The position numbers were made by a program, and so were the translations under genes. DNA of 64,000 nucleotides, from the NCBI GenBank assembly GCA_964036045.1, contig OZ038378.1:37883228-37947227 (forward strand), in the 5' to 3' direction. Position 1 is the first letter of the stretch; every line of letters starts with the position of its first letter. Under the pieces are notes generated by a model that saw only the letters and a list, made by a program, of their open reading frames with translations, had not been told where the DNA came from and did no database searches. The DNA is from Eutreptiella sp. 'Long Island Sound 2002' (Eukaryota > Euglenozoa > Euglenophyceae > Eutreptiales > Eutreptiaceae). Below, piece after piece: positions 57,996-64,000 of the stretch.

Positions 57996-58420
57996 CAGCA
58001 ATAAATGAAAGACGTGCCGGAGCTGCACCGCTGAGCGCCAACCCCCTTGTGCAGCATTCTGTGATGGCACGGCTGGCCCGCACGGGTAGACTGCCACCCG
58101 CGTCGCAGTTTGCTCAACAATGGGACACCATCCGTAATGGGGCTGCCTACAACCCGGTGGAGCTGCGGTCTGTCTTCAGAGGCCTGTGCAACCACGGCGA
58201 TCTGCAGCGCAGCGATGAGGCCTTCATGTGCTTATGCAACGCCGGATACCTGGAGCCTTGGGCGCTGACGGCGATGCTGCAATGCTGCAGAGACAATGGC
58301 AGCGTCCCGAAGGCGTTTGAGGTGCTGCGCGCTGTGCAGGCCCAGGGCTTCCCGCTGCTGGAGGAGCACTATCCCGCCCTCATGGCGGTGCTGCTTAAGG
58401 GCGGGGCAGACGGGCGCGAG
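57996..58420 (+). CDS. PPR-like exon of an otherwise unresolved gene
   Basis: A GC-rich frame runs open across this interval without a stop. It is bounded by a good 3' splice site (TCTCTTGCAG ending at 57995) and a possible donor GAG|GTGTGC at 58420/58421; the frame stays open somewhat beyond. About 140 residues form repeated helix pairs. The clearest 35-residue unit (LTAMLQCCRDNGSV then AFEVLRAVQAQGFPL) has pentatricopeptide-repeat spacing with G and P in the usual turn places. PPR proteins bind organellar RNA, and a proteinaceous RNase P N-terminal PPR domain is also possible. If translation instead starts here, the first ATG is at 58064. Neighbouring exons were not identified. Confidence 0.45.
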
Positions 58421-58644
58421 GTGTGCTGCTGTACATTCTTTCCTGTCCTCCCTTGTGGTGGTGCACCTCCCATGGCAGGGCGTATGGGGAACATATGGTG
58501 CGCTGTGCATGCGCTGGAACTATTTGGACAACCAGGGGCAACCCGGCAGAAGTAGAAGGGACAGAGGGACAGTGGAAGGTGGGAAGTATGAATTTCCCCC
58601 AACAACTGAGACCATCCCAGTAACAATCTGGCCCTCAAGAGTTG
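58421..58644. other. Possible intron, no feature recognised
   Basis: Lower coding character than the preceding exon. The open frame continues to 58555 without PPR-like spacing. No acceptor plus downstream exon could be recognised before the satellite at about 59000. Confidence 0.3.
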
Positions 58645-58717
58645 CACAAGGCAAGAGTTGGGCAGATTGGCTGCATAACCCCTGCCGTCTGGGGGGTCAC
58701 CAACGCTTTAGAGCAGG
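58645..58717. repeat. Lone inverted copy of the 85-bp repeat
   Basis: Reads as the diverged reverse complement of the unit at 50.9-51.3 kb (GGCTGCATAACCCCTGCC...GGGGGTCACCAACGCTTTAGAGC). Being a single copy 7.3 kb away in opposite orientation, it shows the unit is dispersed and not only tandem. Confidence 0.7.
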
Positions 58718-58990
58718 GAACAGTAGGGCGCATGCATTTTTTTTTTATGTAGGTTGTGCACTTTTTTTGCGATGTCTGTCGTGTAACAAAAAATGTGTAA
58801 ATCGCGAATTTTTTTGAAAGAAAAAGGTGCAGGCCGCGTATATTTTTTTTTAGGCGGCGCTCGCATGTAGGCAATGGTCATATTCCACCAAGCCGTTCGG
58901 CCAAGCAACAGCACAACAAAAGCCACCTGGTGAGCCAAGCCATCAACATGACACGCATAGCACACGCGTCCACCTGCACACTGCTGCAAA
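58718..58990. other. T-run-rich spacer
   Basis: Four runs of 7-10 T within 130 bp (about 58738-58851) are separated by GC-rich pieces, some partly alike (GCGCATGCA, GTGCAGGCCGCG). No gene seen. It borders the second satellite array. Confidence 0.4.
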
Positions 58991-59098
58991 CCTCGACGAA
59001 AAAGTGGATAGAAACATGGGTCAAAAATATGTTTTCCCAAACGGCATCATGGACCATTTGGGATGCTCAAACAAGTGTTTCTGGCTTGTTTTGCAGAG

Positions 59099-59310
59099 CC
59101 TCAAGCAGCCACTCCGATATACAGAAGACCCCGAAATCCTAGTTTCGCTGGCGAAAGCCTCAAACAGCCTCTCCGAAATAGGCAAGGATCAAAAACCTCA
59201 GTGTCGCCGACGAGAGTGGCCTGCAGTAGCCTCTGGTATTCACGCAAGACCCTGAAATCCCAGTCCCGTTGGCAAGACTGGCCTCCAACAGCCTCTCCTA
59301 TATAGCAAAG
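59099..59310 (+). repeat. ~62-bp tandem repeat inside array 3, first block
   Basis: Four units start CCTCAAGCAG/CCTCAAACAG/CCTGCAGTAG/CCTCCAACAG at 59099, 59158, 59220 and 59282. Each has CTC(C/T)GATAT-like and AAGACCC(C/T)GAAATC segments. It is unlike the 162-bp monomer and interrupts it. Confidence 0.75.
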
Positions 59311-59439
59311 TCACCACGGGCTTAAAGTAGTCTGGGAACACTTTTTTTGGCATCGAGCCCGTGGTGACGCATTTTGGGCCATGTAAAATCCCAAAATGAC
59401 TTGAAAATGGGCTTTTTGGACCAAAGGTGGATGAAAAAA

Positions 59440-60665
59440 TGGGTCAAAAACATGTTTTTACAAAAGTGATCGTGGACCATTTGGGATGCTCCAACAAGTG
59501 TTTTTAGACTATTGAGAGCCCATGGTGACGCGTCTTGGGCCATGGAAAATCCGATAATGCCTTGAAAATGGCCCCTTTCGCACTAAAAATGCGCCTAAAA
59601 ATGGTTCAAAAATGTGTTTTCCCAAAAGTTATCGTGGACCATTTGGGATGCTCCAACAAGTGTTTATAGACTATTTTGAGCCTGTGGTGAAGCGTTTCGG
59701 CCCCTAGAAAATCCCAAAATGCCTTGGAAATGGGCCCTTTTGGCACCCAAATGGGTCAAATGGGTCAAAAAGCTGTTTCCCCTAAAGTCATTGTGGACCA
59801 CTTGGGATGCTCAAACAACTGTTCTTAGCCCATTTTGAGCCCATGGTGACGCGTTTAGGGCAACAAAAAATCCCAAAATGCCTTCAAAAATGGGCCGTTT
59901 TGGCACCAAAAAAGGGTCAAAAATGGGTCAAAAAGCCGTTTTTACAAACTCATCTTGGACCATTTGGGATGCGCAAAGAATTGTTTTTAGACTACTGCGA
60001 GCCCGTTGTGAAGCATTCGGAGCCATGGACAGCACCAAAATGCCTTGAAAATGGGTTGTTTTGGGACCAGAAATGAGTCAAAAATGGTTCAAAAGGGGCA
60101 TTCCTTCTAACACTCATCGTGGACCATTTGGGATGCTCTAGCAAGTGTTTTTTTAGCATGTTTTGAGCCCGTGGTGATGCATTTTGGGCCATGGAAAATC
60201 CATAACACTCATCGTGGACCATTTGGGATCCTCTAGCAAGTGTTTTTTTAGCATGTTTTGAGCCCGTGGTGATGCATTTTGGGCCATGGAAAATCCAAAA
60301 GTGCCTTGAAAATGGGCTGTTTTGGGACCAAAGATGGGTTGAAAAATGGGCCAAAAACAAGTTTTTACAAAGGTGATTGTGGACGATTTGGAATGCGCAA
60401 ACAAGTGTTTTCAGAATGTTTTAAGCCCGTGGTGACGCATTTTGGGCCATGGAAAATCCCCAAATGCCTTGAAGATGGGCCGTTTTGGGACCAAGGATGG
60501 GTCAAAAAAGGGTCAAAAACGTGTTTATCCAACCGTCATTGTGGACGATGTGGGATGCTCAAACAAAGATTGTTGGCCCTTTTTCAGCCGGTGGTGACAC
60601 GTTTTGGGCCATGGAAAATCCCCAAATGCCTTGAAAACGGGTTGTCTTGGGACTAACAATCAGTC
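59440..60665. repeat. Higher-order duplication within array 3, copy 1 (partner 61450-62590)
   Basis: Successive diverged monomers recur in the same order about 2.0 kb later (59473 matches 61481). Diagnostic variants such as GATAATGCCTTG and the CTAAAAATGCGCC block are shared. Confidence 0.75.
60111..60300 (+). repeat. 95-bp tandem duplication
   Basis: CACTCATCGTGGACC to ATGGAAAATCCA occurs twice in direct succession (GGACCATT at 60121 and 60216). The matching place in the second higher-order copy (about 62140) has it once, so it arose after the 2-kb duplication. Confidence 0.8.
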
Positions 60666-61449
60666 AAAAATGGGTCAAAAAAGGCTTTTTTTCCACCACT
60701 CATCCGGCACCAGTTGGGATGCTCTAACAAGTGTTTTTAGACTGTTTTGAGCCTGTGGTGACTGATTTTCAGCCATCAAAGATCCCAAAATGCCTGGAAA
60801 AGGGGCCTTTTTTTTACCCAAAATGGGTCAAAAACGTGTTTTCCCAAACGACCTCGTGGACCATTTGGGATGCTCAAGTGTTTGTAGATTGTTTTGAGGC
60901 AGTGGTGACACGTTTTGCGGCATGGCAAATCCCAAAATGCCTTGAAAATGAGCCGTTTTGGGAGCAAAAATTGATCAAAAGAGGTTTTCCACAACATTGA
61001 TCCTGAACCATTTGGGATGCTCAAACAACAATTTTTACCCACTTTTGAGCCTGTGGTGACTCGTTTGGGCCATGGAAAATCCCCACATGCCTTGAAAAGG
61101 GGCCGTTTCGGGACCAAAAATGTGTCAACAAATGGGTCAAGAACCCAATTTTTCAAAAGTGATCCTGGACCATTTGGGATGCCCAGACAAGTGTTTTTAG
61201 CCCATTTTGAGCCCATGGTGACGTGTCTTGGGCCATGTAAAATCCCAAAATGCATTGAAAAGGGGCCGGTTTTGGAGCAAAAGTTGGGTCAACAATATGT
61301 TTTCCCAAAAGTCATCGTGGACCATTTGGGATGCTCCAACAAGTGTTTTTAGACTTTTTTGAGCCCGTGATGACGCGTTTTGGGCCATGGCAAATCCCAA
61401 AATGCCTTGAAAAGGGGCCTTTTTGGGACCAAACATGGGTCAAAAAAGG

Positions 61450-62590
61450 GTCAAAAACGCGTTTTTACAAAAGTGATCGTGGACCATTTGGGATGTTGCA
61501 ACAAGTGTTTTTAGACTATTGAGAGCCCGTGGTGACGCGTCTTGGGCCATGGAAAACCCGATAATGCCTTGAAAATTGGCCCCTTTCGCACTAAAAATGC
61601 GCCTAAAAAATGGTTCAAAAACTTGTTTTCCCAAAAGTTATCGTGGACCATTTGGGATGCCCAAGTGTTTATAGACTATTTTGAGCTTGTGGTGAAGCGT
61701 TTCGGCCCCTAGAAAATCCCAAAATGCCTTGGAAATGGGCCCTTTTGGCACCCAAATGGGTCAAATGGGTCAAAAAGCTGTTTCCCCTAAAGTCATTGTG
61801 GACCACTTGGGATGCTCAAACAACCGTTCTTAGCCCATTTTGAGCCCATGGTGACGCGTTTAGGGCAACAAAAAATCCCAAAATGCCTTCAAAAATGGGC
61901 CGTTTTGGCACCAAAAAAGGGTCAAAAAATGGGTCAAAAATGGGTCAAAGAGCCGTTTTTACAAACCCATTGTGGACCATTTGGGATGCGCAAAGAATTG
62001 TTTTTAGACTATTGCGAGCCCGTTGTGGAGCATTTGGGGCCATGGACAGCACCAAAATGCCTTGAAAATGGGTTGTTTTGGGACCAGAAATGAGTCAAAA
62101 ATGGTTCAAAAGGGGCATTCCTTCTAACACTCATCGTGGACCATTTGGGATCCTCTAGCAAGTGTTTTTTTAGCATGTTTTGAGCCCGTGGTGATGCATT
62201 TTGGGCCATGGAAAATCCAAAAGTGCCTTGAAAATGGGCTGTTTTGGGACCAAAGATGGGTTGAAAAATGGGTCAAAAACAAGTTTTTACAAAGGTGATT
62301 GTGGACGATTTGGAATGCGCAAACAAGTGTTTTCAGAATGTTTTAAGCCCGTGGTGACGCATTTTGGGCCATGGAAAATCCCCAAATGCCTTGAAGATGG
62401 GCCGTTTTGGGACCAAGGATGGGTCAAAAAAGGGTCAAAAACGTGCTTATCCAACCGTCATTGTGGACGTTGTGGGATGCTCAAACACAGATTTTTGGCC
62501 CCTTTTCAGCCGGTGGTGACACGTTTTGGGCCATGGAAAATCCCCAAATGCCTTGAAAACGGGTTGTCTTGGGACTAACAATCAGTCAAC
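61450..62590. repeat. Higher-order duplication within array 3, copy 2
   Basis: Counterpart of 59440-60665, shorter by the 95-bp duplication. Similarity stops at about 62590, where CAGTCAACAATGG is followed by a different monomer. Confidence 0.75.
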
Positions 62591-63435
62591 AATGGCATGC
62601 GTAAAAAAATCGGTCAAAAACGCGTTTTTACAAAAGGCATTGTTTGATCATTTGGGATGCCCCAACAAGTGTTTTTACCCGGTTTTAAGCCCCTCATGAC
62701 GCCTTTCGGGCCATGGCAAATCCTCAAATGCCTTGAAAAGGGGCCTTTTCAGGGACCCAAAACCGGTCAAAAATGTGTTTTCCCAAACGACATCATGGAG
62801 CATTGGAGCTGCCGAAACAAGTGTTTCTTTTAGCCCGTTTCGAGCCCGTGGTGGCGCATTTGGGGCCTTGGAAAATCCCAAAATGCCTTGAAAATGGGCC
62901 TTTTTGGCACCAAAAATGGGTCAAAAACGTGTTTTCCCAAAAGTCACCGTGGACCAGTGGACCATGTGGCATGCTCAAGAAAGTGTTTTTGAAATACTTT
63001 GAGCCCGTTATGACGCGTTGTGTGCCATCGAAAATCACAAAACGGCTTGAAAATGGGCCGTTTTGGGACCAAAAAAGGGTCAAACACGCGCTTCTCTAAG
63101 AGCCAAAACGGCCCATTTTGAAAGTATTTGGGGCTAAAAGTCCCTGAGCATCCCAAATTGTCCACAATGTAGTTTGGGGGAACAGGGTTTTCACCGCTTT
63201 TTGACCCATTTTTGGTGCCAAAAGGGCCTATTTTCAAGGCATTTTGGGATGCTCCAACAAGTGTTCTTAGCCCGTTTTGACCCCCCGGTGACGCATTTTG
63301 GGCCATGGAAAATCCCAAAATGCCTTGAAAATGGGCCGTTTTGCCAGCAAATATGGATCAGAAATGTGTTTTCCCAAACAGCATCATGGACCATTTGGGA
63401 TGCCCAAACAAGTGTTCTTGGCTTGTTTTGCGGAG

Positions 63436-63590
63436 CCTCAAGCAGCCACTCCGATATACGGAAGACCCCGAAATCCCCATCCCGCGTGCGAAAGCCTCAA
63501 ACAGCCTCTCCTATATGGGCAAGGCTCCAAAACCTTAGTGTCGCTGACGAGAGTGGCCGGCAGTAGCCTCTCAAGTTAGCGCAAGACCTT
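63436..63590 (+). repeat. ~62-bp tandem repeat inside array 3, second block
   Basis: Three units (63436, 63495, 63557) are closely related to those at 59099-59310 and are preceded by the same monomer variant (CTTGTTTTGC.GAGCC). The block and its leading monomer were therefore copied together. Confidence 0.75.
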
Positions 63591-64000
63591 GGAAAATACC
63601 AAAATGCCTTGAAAATTGTCCTTTTTGGCACCAAAAATGGGTCAAAAATGGGTCAAAAACATGTTTTCCAGTGGACCATTTGGCATGCTCAAGAAAGTGT
63701 TTTCGAAACATTTTGAGCCCGTTATGACGCGTTGTGCGCCATCGAAAATTGCAAAACGGCTTGAAAATGGTCCGTTTGGGGACCAAAAAAGGGTCAAACA
63801 CGCGCTTCTCCAAGAGCCAAAAGGGTCCAATTTAAAAGTATTTGGGGATTTTCCATTCTGCTAACCGCGTCACCACGGGCTCAAAGGGGGCTAAAAGTCC
63901 TTGTTTGGGCATCCCAAATTGTCCACGATGTAGTTTGGGGGAGAGTTTTTTCACCTCTTTATGACCCATTTTTGGTGCCAAAAAAGGCCTTTCTTCAAGG

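Larger units (their letters stand above)
58991..64000. repeat. Satellite array 3: ~162-bp monomers, simple tandem
   Basis: Monomers are anchored on GGACCATTTGGGATG at 59051, 59473, 59636, 59795, 59957, 60121 and so on; normal spacings are 159-165. Each has CCTTGAAAATGGGC, GGGTCAAAAA and GTGTTTTTAGCC blocks, so it is the same monomer as the spacer ('B') of the 3.96-kb units. No inverted arms or G-rich block occur here. Orientation flips to 'A' at about 63090-63240 and from about 63800 to the end. Confidence 0.9.

Overview
The window is eukaryotic nuclear DNA dominated by repeats. Nothing looks prokaryotic: there are no operons, and the long open frames are relics of retroelements or accidental frames in satellites. 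The GC-rich retroelement coding, a pentatricopeptide (PPR)-like exon with splice-like borders, and short telomere-like CCCTAA motifs next to TATA boxes fit a plant-lineage unicell such as a green alga. That organism guess is weak. I recognise no intact conventional gene.

Layout. (1) 1-6517: the 3' part of a decayed non-LTR retrotransposon (LINE copy 1), entered in its reverse transcriptase, ending in a (CT)n tract. (2) 6518-22453: tandem array 1 of a ~3.96-kb higher-order repeat. (3) 22454-32991: LINE copy 2, with gag-like/zinc-finger region, APE endonuclease, reverse transcriptase, RNase H, a long C-terminal region and a 3' tail. (4) 32992-48360: array 2, ending in older, shorter ~1.4-kb repeat versions. 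(5) 48361-58990: lower-copy DNA holding broken fragments of one or more other mobile elements, mostly on the minus strand. These include an RNase H domain, a zinc-finger-like segment and a segment with a PCNA-binding (PIP-box) motif. The block also has an 85-bp tandem repeat, a (GTCACA)n-like tract, a ~200-bp foldback and one PPR-like exon. (6) 58991-64000: a second satellite array built on the same ~162-bp monomer as arrays 1 and 2.

The two LINE copies share inactivating changes: Asn in place of the second catalytic Asp of the RT active site (YCDN), and in-frame stops at the same places. They also share the downstream flank. A dead LINE was therefore most likely copied together with its satellite surroundings by a ~26.4-kb duplication, not by two retrotranspositions.

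Each 3.96-kb unit contains ~162-bp monomers, a pair of ~500-bp inverted arms, a block of ~108-123-bp monomers carrying long G runs, and a TATA/hairpin/telobox-like cassette. The monomers change orientation exactly at the arms, so the segment between the arms looks like an inverted (possibly invertible) block. Degenerate units at 46.2-48.3 kb lack one arm and the inverted block and may preserve the ancestral form.
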